Positions 34,503 to 42,662 of a stretch of DNA of 60,372 bases are shown one piece after another. The notes under the pieces are model-generated. The model was not told where the DNA came from, searched no databases, and saw nothing but the letters and a program-made list of their open reading frames with translations. The translations under genes and the position numbers were made by a program. How positions within the stretch are numbered: the stretch's first letter is position 1; the number at the start of each line of letters is the position of its first letter. Source of the DNA: Desulfobacteraceae bacterium (lineage in GTDB: Bacteria; Desulfobacterota; DSM-4660; Desulfatiglandales; Desulfatiglandaceae); NCBI GenBank assembly GCA_016783065.1, contig JADHXI010000003.1, positions 1 to 60,372 on the forward strand, in the 5' to 3' direction.

Positions 34503-35335
34503 GCTGCCTTGCATTCGCACTTATGTTTCTCATAGGCCTCGGCCTCTTCCGTGAGGTAGGCCTGGAGCCTCTGCATCAATTCGTCAAAATCCACCTGGTG
34601 CCCGTCAAATTCCGGGCCATCCACACAGGCAAACTGTGTCTTTCCGCCCACACTCACGCGACAGCAACCGCACATGCCCGTACCGTCCACCATTATGGCG
34701 TTGAGGCTGACCAGGGTCTTGACCTTGTATTCTTCCGTCAATTTGCACACAAATTTCATCATGGGCACTGGGCCGATTCCTACCACCAATTTTATATTTT
34801 CCTTTTTCAGGATTTCCTTGAGCACGTCGGTGACAAACCCGTGATGTCCATAGGAACCATCATCCGTACAGACATGCAGTTCATGTGAGGCGGCCCGCAT
34901 TTTATCTTCCAAGATAAGAAGATCCTTTGTTCTTGCGCCGATTATTGACGCCATGTGGTTTCCGAGCTCTTTCAGCCCCCTGGTAATCGGATGCAGAACC
35001 GCCACACCCGTGCCGCCCCCGACGCAGACCACATTTCCCACCTTTTCCAGCTTTGTAGGTTTACCCAAAGGGCCTATAACGTCCTGGTATCGCTCCCCCA
35101 CCTTGAGGGATTTGAAAAGGGCCGTGGATTTCCCCACTACCTGATAAATGATTGTCACGGTGCCCTTTTTGGGATTTGTGTCAGCCATTGTGAGCGGAAT
35201 GCGCTCACCGGTTTCATTGGCCTTTAATATGACGAACTGTCCCGGATTGGCCTTTTTGGCTATCATTGGGGCGCTGATCTCGTTGAGGACCACCGTGCCG
35301 TCGGCCATCTCTTGACGTTTCAAGATCTCAAACAT
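34499..35335 (-). CDS. nfnS: NfnS/sulfide-dehydrogenase-type FAD/NAD-binding subunit
   Basis: 278 residues from ATG 35335, set by GGAGG six bases upstream; a longer frame to 35404 has no RBS. Ferredoxin-reductase-like fold: NPGQFVILKANETGERIPLT (FAD), GGGTGVAVLHPITRGLKELG (NAD) and a [2Fe-2S] site from MCGCCRVSVGG and FACVDGPEFDGH. In the Nfn complex it holds the bifurcating FAD chain with NfnL. The stop codon TAG is shared with the CTAG border of the adjacent element, so the last residues may have been altered by that insertion. Paired with nfnL downstream. Confidence 0.9.
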   Translation of the reverse strand: MFEILKRQEMADGTVVLNEISAPMIAKKANPGQFVILKANETGERIPLTMADTNPKKGTVTIIYQVVGKSTALFKSLKVGERYQDVIGPLGKPTKLEKVGNVVCVGGGTGVAVLHPITRGLKELGNHMASIIGARTKDLLILEDKMRAASHELHVCTDDGSYGHHGFVTDVLKEILKKENIKLVVGIGPVPMMKFVCKLTEEYKVKTLVSLNAIMVDGTGMCGCCRVSVGGKTQFACVDGPEFDGHQVDFDELMQRLQAYLTEEAEAYEKHKCECKAA

Positions 35336-35407
35336 GACGTACCTCCAAAGGATTCGGTCGGCTGTTTTTTGGGGACATTTATCATACCGTAAAAGGGCTG
35401 TCAAAAC

Positions 35408-35433
35408 AAAAGGCCCCCGCCGGAGGGGCTTTT
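35408..35433. terminator. Rho-independent terminator between nfnS and hydrolase gene
   Basis: A nearly perfect hairpin, AAAAGGCCCCC GCCG GAGGGGCTTTT, with T-rich arms on both sides. It lies after the stop of the minus-strand alpha/beta hydrolase gene (35515) and upstream of nfnS, so it would end the slyD-hydrolase transcript and isolate nfnS. Confidence 0.75.
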
Positions 35434-35514
35434 GACAAGTTCCAGTTTGAGGCGCGAGGAATTTTATGGTAAGGGAAAATCGAAGGAATCAGGGACGACA
35501 AACGGGGATCCTGC

Positions 35515-35988
35515 TCAAGCAAGGAGCCTTTCCCAGTCAATGGTCTTGAAGGTCGTGTGAAGGAAATGGTCATCTTCGACAACATGGAAGGATAAATTCT
35601 CAAAGCACGCTTTGGCAACAGCTTCCACCTCTCTGAGTGGAATCACCTGATCTCCGGTTCCATGGTAAACCCATACCGGTATGGCAACTTTTTTGCCTTT
35701 GTGATGGGCGAATTCTGTGATGTTGATTGCCGGGGCAAGCAGGACCATTCTTTCCACACGAGCTTCCTGCTCCAGGGCAAAAAGGGAGGCCATCAATCCG
35801 CCAAAGCTGGAGCCTACAAGCCTTATCCCTGATTTCCCGGAAAGCACCCCCCGGAGTTTTTCCATCCGTTTCTGGAGATCCCCGGTGAAGTTAGGGATGA
35901 TCATGTCCGGGTATCTTTCCCGGAAAAAGATTGACTTGGTCCCCTTGTTGCCGCTCTCCAGACCGTGTACGAATATTCTGACGTTCAT
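35515..35988 (-). CDS. Small alpha/beta hydrolase, YqiA/UPF0227-like
   Basis: 157 residues, a compact alpha/beta hydrolase. Nucleophile elbow GSSFGGLMA (Ser near residue 60), opening FVHGLESGNKGTKSIFFR, the acid in HGTGDQVIPL and the catalytic His in EDDHFLHTTF. Size and motif fit the YqiA-type esterases; a thioesterase role is equally possible. It lies 6 bp downstream of slyD and is probably coexpressed with it. Confidence 0.75.
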   Translation of the reverse strand: MNVRIFVHGLESGNKGTKSIFFRERYPDMIIPNFTGDLQKRMEKLRGVLSGKSGIRLVGSSFGGLMASLFALEQEARVERMVLLAPAINITEFAHHKGKKVAIPVWVYHGTGDQVIPLREVEAVAKACFENLSFHVVEDDHFLHTTFKTIDWERLLA

Positions 35989-35994
35989 AAGTGT

Positions 35995-36483
35995 TCAACC
36001 ACACCCAATATTTCTTTTGGCCTGGGCCTCGCTGGCAGCCTGGATATCCTCCTCGCTGACCTCCCTGATTGCGGTTACCTTTCCATCCAGCAACACAGAG
36101 ACCCCGGCCATGGGCCTGTTAAAATCCGCGAGCACGGTATCAGGTCTGATTTCCAGGACCTTGAAAGAGACCAGACTTCCCTTTTTCATTTGTCTATAGA
36201 ATCGACCTTCCCTGAGCCTCTGAGCAATCAACCCTTTCTTTGGGATCTCTGTTACCAGGCCCGGGTCATGCTCCCCATAAATCTCCGAACCTGGGATCCG
36301 TACGGAAACTCTATCGCCCACACATAAGCCGTCCACAGCCGTTTCAAGCGTCGGGGGCTGACGTTCAATCCCGAGAATAAATTCAACCACCTCTTGGCGC
36401 TCCTCCTTGACAGTGTCATCTGGAAGCAGGGTCTTCATCTTATATGTCAAGGTCACGGCGCAATTGGGTTTTACCTGATCCAT
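35995..36483 (-). CDS. slyD: FKBP-type peptidyl-prolyl isomerase, SlyD-like
   Basis: 162 residues. FKBP core with TLTYKMKTLLPDDTVKEE and FILGIERQPPTLETAVDGLC, followed by the inserted 'flap' (IF) chaperone domain around LIAQRLREGRFYRQMKKGSL, then FNRPMAGVSVLLDGKVTAIR. The C-terminus is short, ending NIGCG, and lacks the long His-rich metal-binding tail of E. coli SlyD. It assists cytosolic protein folding. Upstream lies a family-2 repeat element; downstream is a hydrolase gene 6 bp away. Confidence 0.92.
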   Translation of the reverse strand: MDQVKPNCAVTLTYKMKTLLPDDTVKEERQEVVEFILGIERQPPTLETAVDGLCVGDRVSVRIPGSEIYGEHDPGLVTEIPKKGLIAQRLREGRFYRQMKKGSLVSFKVLEIRPDTVLADFNRPMAGVSVLLDGKVTAIREVSEEDIQAASEAQAKRNIGCG

Positions 36484-36529
36484 CGGGTGTTTTCACCAGT
36501 CTCTGTATAGAAGTTTGCAAGCGCCGGAG

Positions 36530-36819
36530 TAACTTCTCAACAAATGCGGAAGAAATAATAGGGTTTCTGGAGTGGGGTCGGGTGTTTGTTGAAGGCGCTC
36601 TCTCAAAGTGAATTTACCTCTCACTTCCGCAGTGGTTGATATTTGGGCTTCCGGCTCGTAGGGCCTCCAGCTCGGAGAGGTTTTCTCCTAGTGAACCCTT
36701 ATTGGCCTCTCCGTGCTTTGGGCAAAACCCCAAATATCAGCCACGCTACGACTAACGGTTTAGAGAGCGCCTGAGGGAAACAGCTGAACCCCACGGTGCC
36801 CGAACTTATTGAGAAGTTA
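36530..36819. repeat. Inverted-repeat element, family 2, copy B (290 bp)
   Basis: Reverse-complement relative of copy A at 7742-7998. Ends are a perfect inverted repeat TAACTTCTCAA (36530-36540) / TTGAGAAGTTA (36809-36819). Shares with copy A the GGCGCTCTCT and AAATATC blocks, in which A is more symmetric. B carries an extra GC-rich central module (36651-36690, CTTCCGGCTCGTAGGGCCTC then CTCGGAGAGG) that breaks the inner 15-bp palindrome. It lies between slyD and greA. The clean ends support insertion as a unit. Confidence 0.85.
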
Positions 36820-36853
36820 CCTATCGGGGTTTCACAAACCCCGGACGGGACGT

Positions 36854-37321
36854 CTAGCGGATTTCAACAATCTCATATTCCCGTATCCCTCCGGGGGTGT
36901 TGGCCTTCACCTCGTCCCCCGCTTCTCTGCCGATCAATGCCTGTCCCAGAGGAGAAATCACGGATATGGTGCCCTTTTCGGGGTCAGATTCATAGGGCCC
37001 AAGGAGCTGATAGGCTATCTCTTCATCTGTCTTGAGGTTGTACAAAAGGACCGTACGGCCAAACACAACCCGATCCGGCGGACCGTCTTCCACCTCAATG
37101 ATTTCAGCCCTGGCAATGACCAACTTTAGTTCATTCATTCTCCCCTCAATGAAGCCCTGTTTGTCCTTTGCCGCGTGATATTCTGCATTTTCGCTCAAAT
37201 CACCGTGACTCCGCGCCTCCTCTATGGCGCGGATGTTGTCGGGCCGAGCCACCTTCTCCAGGTGGGTCAATTCTTTTCTAAGGTTTTCAAGCCCGTTCTT
37301 TGTAAAAGGAATCTTGTCCAT
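36854..37321 (-). CDS. greA: Transcription elongation factor GreA
   Basis: 155 residues of normal length. N-terminal coiled-coil with IPFTKNGLENLRKELTHLEK and the conserved acidic tip region (EARSHGDLSENAEYHAAKDK), then an FKBP-like C-terminal domain GTISVISPLGQALIGREAGD. GreA stimulates RNA polymerase to cleave backtracked transcripts. It stands alone, with a repeat element separating it from slyD downstream. Confidence 0.96.
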   Translation of the reverse strand: MDKIPFTKNGLENLRKELTHLEKVARPDNIRAIEEARSHGDLSENAEYHAAKDKQGFIEGRMNELKLVIARAEIIEVEDGPPDRVVFGRTVLLYNLKTDEEIAYQLLGPYESDPEKGTISVISPLGQALIGREAGDEVKANTPGGIREYEIVEIR

Positions 37322-37413
37322 TCTTATACCCTTCCTAAAAGCTCAAATGATATGCGACTGAAAAACTGCTCCCCCGCCGCAAGGACCTCTGAAACCGAAA
37401 ACCCAAGGTCGGG

Positions 37414-39804
37414 TCAAGAAACTCCCAGGCCGAGGGCCATGCCGGCATATCTGATAATAAACGCCACCAGAAATGCAGCCACCAGATTAAACCCTATGGA
37501 AAACCCGGCCCACACCCAGGAGGTTTCCCTCCGGATACTGATTACGGTCACAAAACAGGGGACATATAGCATGGTAAAGATGATGAGGGTAAAGGCCTTC
37601 AAGGGATTCCAACCGGGGTCTTTCCGGAGCCTCTCAGAAAGCGAATTGCTCCCCTCAGGGTCCACCTCACCGATGGAATAGGCGGTTCCCAGGGTTGAAA
37701 CCACCACCTCTTTGGCGGCAAACCCCCCAAGGAGCGCTATGTTGATTCTGTAGTCAAAGCCCAGCGGCCTGGTAACGACCTCTAGCCCTTGCCCGAGCCA
37801 CCCGGCAATTGACCCCTTCAAGGCAGCCTGGCGTTCCCGGTCACCCAACCCGGTCATTTCGTCTCTAAAGCGTAGATATCGCGCGGCAGCTTGAAGATCG
37901 TGCCGCTCGATTTGCCTTTCCGGCACCTCCCCCTTATTGAGGAGAAAGGTCGTCTTTATCAAGGGGAACAGGGGACTATCTTCCAGCCCCGTGATCATAT
38001 GTGCCTCTTCCTCACTGTTTGCCCGCGCATAGGACTCATAAAGTCCGTTGAGTTCCATCAGGGATTTTCCATCCGGAATCCATTCCTTGATTTCGGGGGA
38101 GGTAAGCAAGGATTTTGTGGCCCTGATTCGTTCATTTTCAAAGAATCTCTCCTGCTCCTCTGAAAGTCCCGGAAAGGTCATCATGGCCCAGAGGATAATG
38201 GAAAGCCCCAGGATCACCGTGCCCGCCTTTTTGATGTAATACCAGGTCCTCTCCCAGGTATGGATCAACAGACCCTTGAGGGTAGGCATCCGGTACGGGG
38301 GCAGTTCCATGACAAAAGGGGTCTCGGGTCCTTTTAAGACGGTGGAACGAATGATTTTGGCGGCCAAAAGGGCAAAACCCCATGAAAACAGGGTCAGGAT
38401 AAACATCATTCGCGCCTTGTCCTTTGAAAAAAAGGCTCCGATTAGCATCGCATACACGGGCAACTTTGCGCCGCAGTTCATAAATGGCACCACCAGGAGG
38501 GTAGTGATCCTTTCCTTTGGGTCCTTGAGGGTTCTGGTGGCCATTACCCCGGGGACGGCACACCCACCTGAGATCCCGCCACTGACGATGAGGGCGATGA
38601 CCGAGTTGCCATGGAGACCGAACCAGCGTAGCACCCTGTCAAGCATATAGGCCATCCTTGCCATATAGCCGGAGTCCTCCATGATGGCGATGGCAAAGAA
38701 CATGAACATGATAAGCGGAACAAATCCCAAGACCCCGCCCACCCCATCGATGATGCCCGAGACGATCAGGGATTGTAGATTCCCAACGGGAATGATGGAC
38801 GAGACAATCTCCTTGAGGAATTCAAAGAAGACCTCAAACACCCTTATGGGCACTTCACTGGCCGAAAAGGTGAAGACGTAGATCACATAAAGTATGGCTA
38901 TCATGAGAAGAGGGCCAATGATCCGGTTGGTCAGGACCTTATCGATCTTGTCTGAAAGGTTGAGGCGTAACTCAACCTTCCGTTTAACAGCCTTCCGGGT
39001 GATGCCGACAATGTAGCCATAACGATGACCGGCAATCACGCTCTCCGGCTCCTCATCGAGGGTATCCACCATGTGCTTTGACGTAGCCTGACAGATATCC
39101 TCTATGCTCCGGCCAAGATCAGGGTCTTCCTTTAGGAAATCCAGGATCTGCCTGTCCCCTTCCAGACACTTGAGCGCGCGCCACCTTGAGGGATATCTCG
39201 CATTAAAGGCCTTGGATCTCTTTATTATTGTCTCTATCTGGTCCAGGCCTTGATCAATGTCATTCCCATAGGAAATCACGGCTGGCGGCCACTCCTGGTC
39301 CCTCCCCGCAACAGCTATTACCTTGTCCAGACATTCTTGGATTCCTTGCTTTGATCTGGCCACCATCGGGACCACGGGAACCTGAAACAGGGTCGATAAT
39401 AGCTGATCATCCACAACAATGCCCCTCGACTCTGCCGCATCCATCATGTTGAGGGCAATGATCAAGGGCGAACCAAGCTCCTTGAGCTGGACCGTCAAGT
39501 AAAGGTTCCTATCCAGATTGGAGGCGTCCACAATATCTACCACCAGATCCGGTTTTTCGTTGACCAGGAAGTCCCTGGCCACGATTTCTTCAAGGGAATA
39601 GGCGGTCAGGGAGTAAGTCCCGGGGAGATCCACCACCTCTATCTCATATCCTTTATGGGTGACAGTGCCGTACTTCTTCTCCACCGTCACACCAGGGTAG
39701 TTGGCAATATGCTGTCTTGCACCGGTTATGGCATTAAAGACAGTAGATTTCCCTGAATTGGGGTTCCCCGCCAGGGCTATGGTAATCTTTTCTTTCATCC
39801 TCAC
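37414..39804 (-). CDS. feoB: Ferrous iron transporter FeoB
   Basis: Fe(II) import across the inner membrane. 796 residues. N-terminal G domain with G1 GNPNSGKST (13-21), G3 VDLPGTYSL and G4 NMMD; then the helical spacer; then a membrane domain with paired Gate motifs (VPLIMFMFFAIAIMEDSGYM and VVPFMNCGAKLPVYAML). A hydrophilic insert of about 120 residues (roughly 555-675) interrupts the membrane part, larger than in E. coli FeoB. The start ATG overlaps the feoA stop (ATGA). No feoC is seen. Confidence 0.95.
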   Translation of the reverse strand: MRMKEKITIALAGNPNSGKSTVFNAITGARQHIANYPGVTVEKKYGTVTHKGYEIEVVDLPGTYSLTAYSLEEIVARDFLVNEKPDLVVDIVDASNLDRNLYLTVQLKELGSPLIIALNMMDAAESRGIVVDDQLLSTLFQVPVVPMVARSKQGIQECLDKVIAVAGRDQEWPPAVISYGNDIDQGLDQIETIIKRSKAFNARYPSRWRALKCLEGDRQILDFLKEDPDLGRSIEDICQATSKHMVDTLDEEPESVIAGHRYGYIVGITRKAVKRKVELRLNLSDKIDKVLTNRIIGPLLMIAILYVIYVFTFSASEVPIRVFEVFFEFLKEIVSSIIPVGNLQSLIVSGIIDGVGGVLGFVPLIMFMFFAIAIMEDSGYMARMAYMLDRVLRWFGLHGNSVIALIVSGGISGGCAVPGVMATRTLKDPKERITTLLVVPFMNCGAKLPVYAMLIGAFFSKDKARMMFILTLFSWGFALLAAKIIRSTVLKGPETPFVMELPPYRMPTLKGLLIHTWERTWYYIKKAGTVILGLSIILWAMMTFPGLSEEQERFFENERIRATKSLLTSPEIKEWIPDGKSLMELNGLYESYARANSEEEAHMITGLEDSPLFPLIKTTFLLNKGEVPERQIERHDLQAAARYLRFRDEMTGLGDRERQAALKGSIAGWLGQGLEVVTRPLGFDYRINIALLGGFAAKEVVVSTLGTAYSIGEVDPEGSNSLSERLRKDPGWNPLKAFTLIIFTMLYVPCFVTVISIRRETSWVWAGFSIGFNLVAAFLVAFIIRYAGMALGLGVS

Positions 39805-40055
39805 GACTGGTGCTCAGGTACATCCACCTCCACCCATATGCCGCTTGCCTCATCACTCCGGAGCGTCAGTGTAAAATCCCTGATCTTTATGGCCACGGGG
39901 TCCCTAAGGGGAGCCCTGCCCTGTATCTGGACAGGGGTATCAGGGACCAGACCCATTTCCCTTATTCTCCTTCCCATGTCGCCAGTGGCCGATATCTTTC
40001 TGATAATGCCCTCCTGGTTGTCCGACATTTCCCTCATCTTGATGACCTTTTTCAT
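39801..40055 (-). CDS. feoA: FeoA, SH3-like accessory protein
   Basis: 84 residues from ATG 40055 (AAGGA about 10 bases upstream); a longer frame to 40181 would run through a terminator hairpin and is rejected. SH3-like FeoA domain: GIIRKISATGDMGRRIREMG, LVPDTPVQIQGRAPLRDPVA and an ending strand. FeoA supports FeoB activity. The 4-base overlap with feoB indicates translational coupling. Confidence 0.9.
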   Translation of the reverse strand: MKKVIKMREMSDNQEGIIRKISATGDMGRRIREMGLVPDTPVQIQGRAPLRDPVAIKIRDFTLTLRSDEASGIWVEVDVPEHQS

Positions 40056-40122
40056 ACCGAATGTATCCTTGTTGCCCGGGGTCACCCCCATGGAGCCGGC
40101 CATGCGCCTCCTCAAGAGGCTA

Positions 40123-40179
40123 AATAAAAAGACCACGGGAGGAGCACTCCTCTGAAAGAATGAATGTCCTCGTGGCCTC
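40123..40179 (-). terminator. Terminator or attenuator hairpin ahead of feoA
   Basis: On the minus strand GGCCACGAGGA pairs with TCCTCCCGTGGTC (one bulge), followed by TTTTTAT; GAGGAGTGCTCCTC inside adds a smaller palindrome. It follows the cyclophilin-like gene, so it may simply end that transcript. It could also attenuate feoAB if transcription starts upstream. Position 68 bp before the feoA start allows both. Confidence 0.65.
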
Positions 40180-40236
40180 AACCTTAAAATTCGTGCCTGA
40201 ACCTATTGAAATTTTTAGTATATATTGTAAATTTTG

Positions 40237-40605
40237 TCAAGAGGCCTCTACCACCACCTCATCTTCTTCCATCACTTCTTTCAACCGCTTGACATCACCT
40301 TTCACCCTGCCGATGAGGTTAACGGCACTTGCGGGCACAATCCTTCCTTTGCTGCTCATGGGGGTTGGCCCGAAAAAGATGCAAAAAGCCTGTCCGGTGG
40401 GCCAGTAACCCAGGGCACCTATTTCCACCTCCTCACGGGCACTCTCATCCAGCTCTGCCTCAACCGGGATAGTGAAATATATCTCATCCCCCCAGGTGTT
40501 AAAGGGGGTCTTAAAGGGGATGGCATCTCCCACTTTTCGGGCGGTGGGGGTGTCATTTAATTCCGCGTCAAGGGTCAAATGACCAATCACGATCCTGATC
40601 TTCAT
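40237..40605 (-). CDS. Cyclophilin-like fold protein, TM1367 family
   Basis: 122 residues. Family features: KIRIVIGHLTLDAELNDTPT at the start, then AIPFKTPFNTWGDEIYFTIP, LGYWPTGQAFCIFFGPTPMS and VNLIGRVKGDVKRLKEV. Members have a cyclophilin-like barrel but lack the isomerase catalytic Arg; function is unknown. Located upstream of the feo operon but separated from it by a terminator-like hairpin, so a link with iron is not supported. Confidence 0.75.
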   Translation of the reverse strand: MKIRIVIGHLTLDAELNDTPTARKVGDAIPFKTPFNTWGDEIYFTIPVEAELDESAREEVEIGALGYWPTGQAFCIFFGPTPMSSKGRIVPASAVNLIGRVKGDVKRLKEVMEEDEVVVEAS

Positions 40606-40784
40606 AGACGATCTCCTTTCGTGTTCCTGCCGGTCTGTTTCCGGAAAAAAGGTGTCTGGAATTCATGCGAACTGACGTCGGCGTACAGCCCAACCAGGCC
40701 CGAAGTAAAACAGTAAAGAAAGTGGATAAACCAAAAGAAAGGTCATAGCGCTGAACCTTTAGGAAATGGAGTGAAATAGCTAAC
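40606..40784. other. Gap between PQQ-repeat gene and cyclophilin-like gene
   Basis: 179 bp. Contains the SD (GGAGAT) of the cyclophilin-like gene near its start. No further gene, hairpin with U-tract or repeat was seen. Confidence 0.4.
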
Positions 40785-42329
40785 TCAGAAGCCGCCGGCT
40801 ACAGCAGATATAAAACATCCCCCGCCACTGTCCTTTTTGGCGGTAAAGGTCGAGTTGTGCCCGTAGTTTTCACCTTTCTCGTTTTTAGCGAACAGTCTGA
40901 ATTGATAGGTTTCATCAGTCGTCAATCCTGTAATCTTAGCGCTTACCGAGACATCATCGGTCCCCGAACCGGCATCTTTTTCCTCTGTGGTTGAACCATA
41001 CGCGGTGGTGTTCCCATACTCAAAATAATACTTTGTATCATATCCGTTAGGATTTACCGTCCCATTCAAAACAGCAGTGTCCCCGGTCTTGGAGGTGGCC
41101 GGCAGTGTGGTTACCTTTGGTGCCTTGCTCGGAGGGGTGGAAGTGCTGAGACCCGTATGTCTCAGGTCATTGTGGAACATGGGCCATGGGGAGTCTTCAA
41201 GGCCGATCGCAGCGCAGAAAATGGCATATAACTTCTTGTCCTCCGAGCCCACATAGATGATGCCCGCGCTACCATCGGCCACAATGGCCGGTGAGGATTT
41301 CACAGGCCCCTCTGTAGAAAAAGACCACCTGGCAATACCGTTGTTGGGGTTCACGGCATATAGTTTTTTGTCGTCTGAGCCAAGATATATAAACCCGTCA
41401 GCGCCAATGGCAGGAGATGAGGCTATGGCATTGTCTGGCGCGAGGCAGACCCATAGCCGGACTCCGGTTGGAGTGATTGCATACAGATTCCTGTCATTTG
41501 ACCCCACATAGATGGTTTCGTCATTGGCTATGGCAGGAGAGGAAGTAATGGCCCCACCCGTTTCATATCTCCATTCCTGGGTCCCTTTATCCCAGTCTAT
41601 TGCGTATAGGTACTTGTCATTTGATCCAACGTAGATCGTACCGTCTGAGCCTATTGCGGGCGACGAGGAAATGGCCCCGTCGGTCTCAAATGGTTGTTCC
41701 CATTTTGCTGTCCCGTCGTCCGCATTGATCGCATAAAGGTGCTTATCGTGTGACCCCACATAGATGATCCCGCTGGAGGATATGGCTGGAGAGGAAGTCA
41801 CCTTGCCCCCCGTCGGAAAGGGGTCCGACCATACCTGGGTTCCATCAGCTGCCTTTATGGCGTAAAGTTTGCCATCCTCAGAGCCAACATAAACGTTGCC
41901 GTCGGCGTCTATTGCGGGCGAAGAAGACACAACGCCGCCTGTTTCAAAGGCCCACTTCTGGGTGCCGTCCGGGTTTATGGCGTAGAGTTTTTTGTCATTG
42001 GACCCCACATAGATGGTCCCGTCGGAGGCTATGGCAGGAGATGAAGTAATGGCCACGCTGGTCTCAAATGGTTGTGCCCATTTTGCTGTCCCGTCAAAGT
42101 TTATGGCATAGAGCTTTCCATTTTTTATCAAGTCCTCGCTCGCTGATGCCACATAGATGCTTCCATCGGAGCCTATTGCCGGGGAGGATGTCACGGCCCC
42201 TGCCGTCACAAAGGCCCATTTTTCGGTTCCTACCTCAGCGTGTGCTCCGGATTGCAGGTATAGACATACGATCAATGGTGCAAGACCCCAAAATACGGTG
42301 GAGCGAGCCACCGTCTTGCGCATCCACAT
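40785..42329 (-). CDS. Secreted PQQ-type eight-bladed propeller protein with FN3-like domain
   Basis: 514 residues from ATG 42329 (SD GGAG). Signal peptide RKTVARSTVFWGLAPLIVCL to AHA near residue 30. Eight repeats of about 37 residues follow, each with SSPAI-x-x-DG-x-IYVGS-x-DK-x-LYAI-NxxG-x-x-W, the PQQ_2 repeat, enough for an eight-blade propeller. A linker (FHNDLRHTGLS) leads to an FN3-like domain (YYFEYGNTTAYGSTT, TYQFRLFAKNEKG). It ends GGGCFISAVAGGF, like the start of the Cys-containing C-terminal sorting tails of deltaproteobacterial surface proteins, but it stops early. Probably binds or displays something outside the cell; no enzyme activity is implied. Confidence 0.8.
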   Translation of the reverse strand: MWMRKTVARSTVFWGLAPLIVCLYLQSGAHAEVGTEKWAFVTAGAVTSSPAIGSDGSIYVASASEDLIKNGKLYAINFDGTAKWAQPFETSVAITSSPAIASDGTIYVGSNDKKLYAINPDGTQKWAFETGGVVSSSPAIDADGNVYVGSEDGKLYAIKAADGTQVWSDPFPTGGKVTSSPAISSSGIIYVGSHDKHLYAINADDGTAKWEQPFETDGAISSSPAIGSDGTIYVGSNDKYLYAIDWDKGTQEWRYETGGAITSSPAIANDETIYVGSNDRNLYAITPTGVRLWVCLAPDNAIASSPAIGADGFIYLGSDDKKLYAVNPNNGIARWSFSTEGPVKSSPAIVADGSAGIIYVGSEDKKLYAIFCAAIGLEDSPWPMFHNDLRHTGLSTSTPPSKAPKVTTLPATSKTGDTAVLNGTVNPNGYDTKYYFEYGNTTAYGSTTEEKDAGSGTDDVSVSAKITGLTTDETYQFRLFAKNEKGENYGHNSTFTAKKDSGGGCFISAVAGGF

Positions 42330-42662
42330 CTCTCTCGCTCCTTTCAGCGTGTGAATCTTTATCTTTTGTCTTTCCCCTCTTGGCTTCATTCAACCGAAGG
42401 GACGGCCCGCTCCGGAACCGATGGTTGGCCCCTGGGAAAAAGCCTGCACGATATAATAAAAGGCTTTTTTAGAAACCTCAACCTTTTTGTCCCCGGGTTT
42501 GGTTGCCTTTGGTGGACGTTAGGTTCTCTAACTTAAGAAAGCGCCTTCCATCTTTTGATATTGACAAAGCTTCCTCACTTTGGCCAATATACCGTCATAA
42601 CGAATCCCTTTGAGCATGGGTCGGTCAACCCAAAACTTCCACATACCTGTCAAACACCTCTT
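42330..42662. other. Divergent region between PQQ-repeat gene and folC
   Basis: 333 bp. Contains the hairpin at 42437-42469. From about 42564 there is an open frame in phase with folC that reads LPHFGQYTVITNPFEHG; it lacks an RBS and resembles a decayed protein end, not a folC N-terminus. Promoters for both genes should be here but none is clear. Confidence 0.45.
42437..42469. terminator. AAAAAGCCT / AGGCTTTTT hairpin between divergent genes
   Basis: AAAAAGCCT (42437-42445) pairs with AGGCTTTTT (42461-42469), loop 15 bases, T-rich on either strand. It could terminate transcription in either direction. Its place between two divergent starts is odd, so it may be a transcription shield or an attenuator of one leader. 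Confidence 0.55.
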
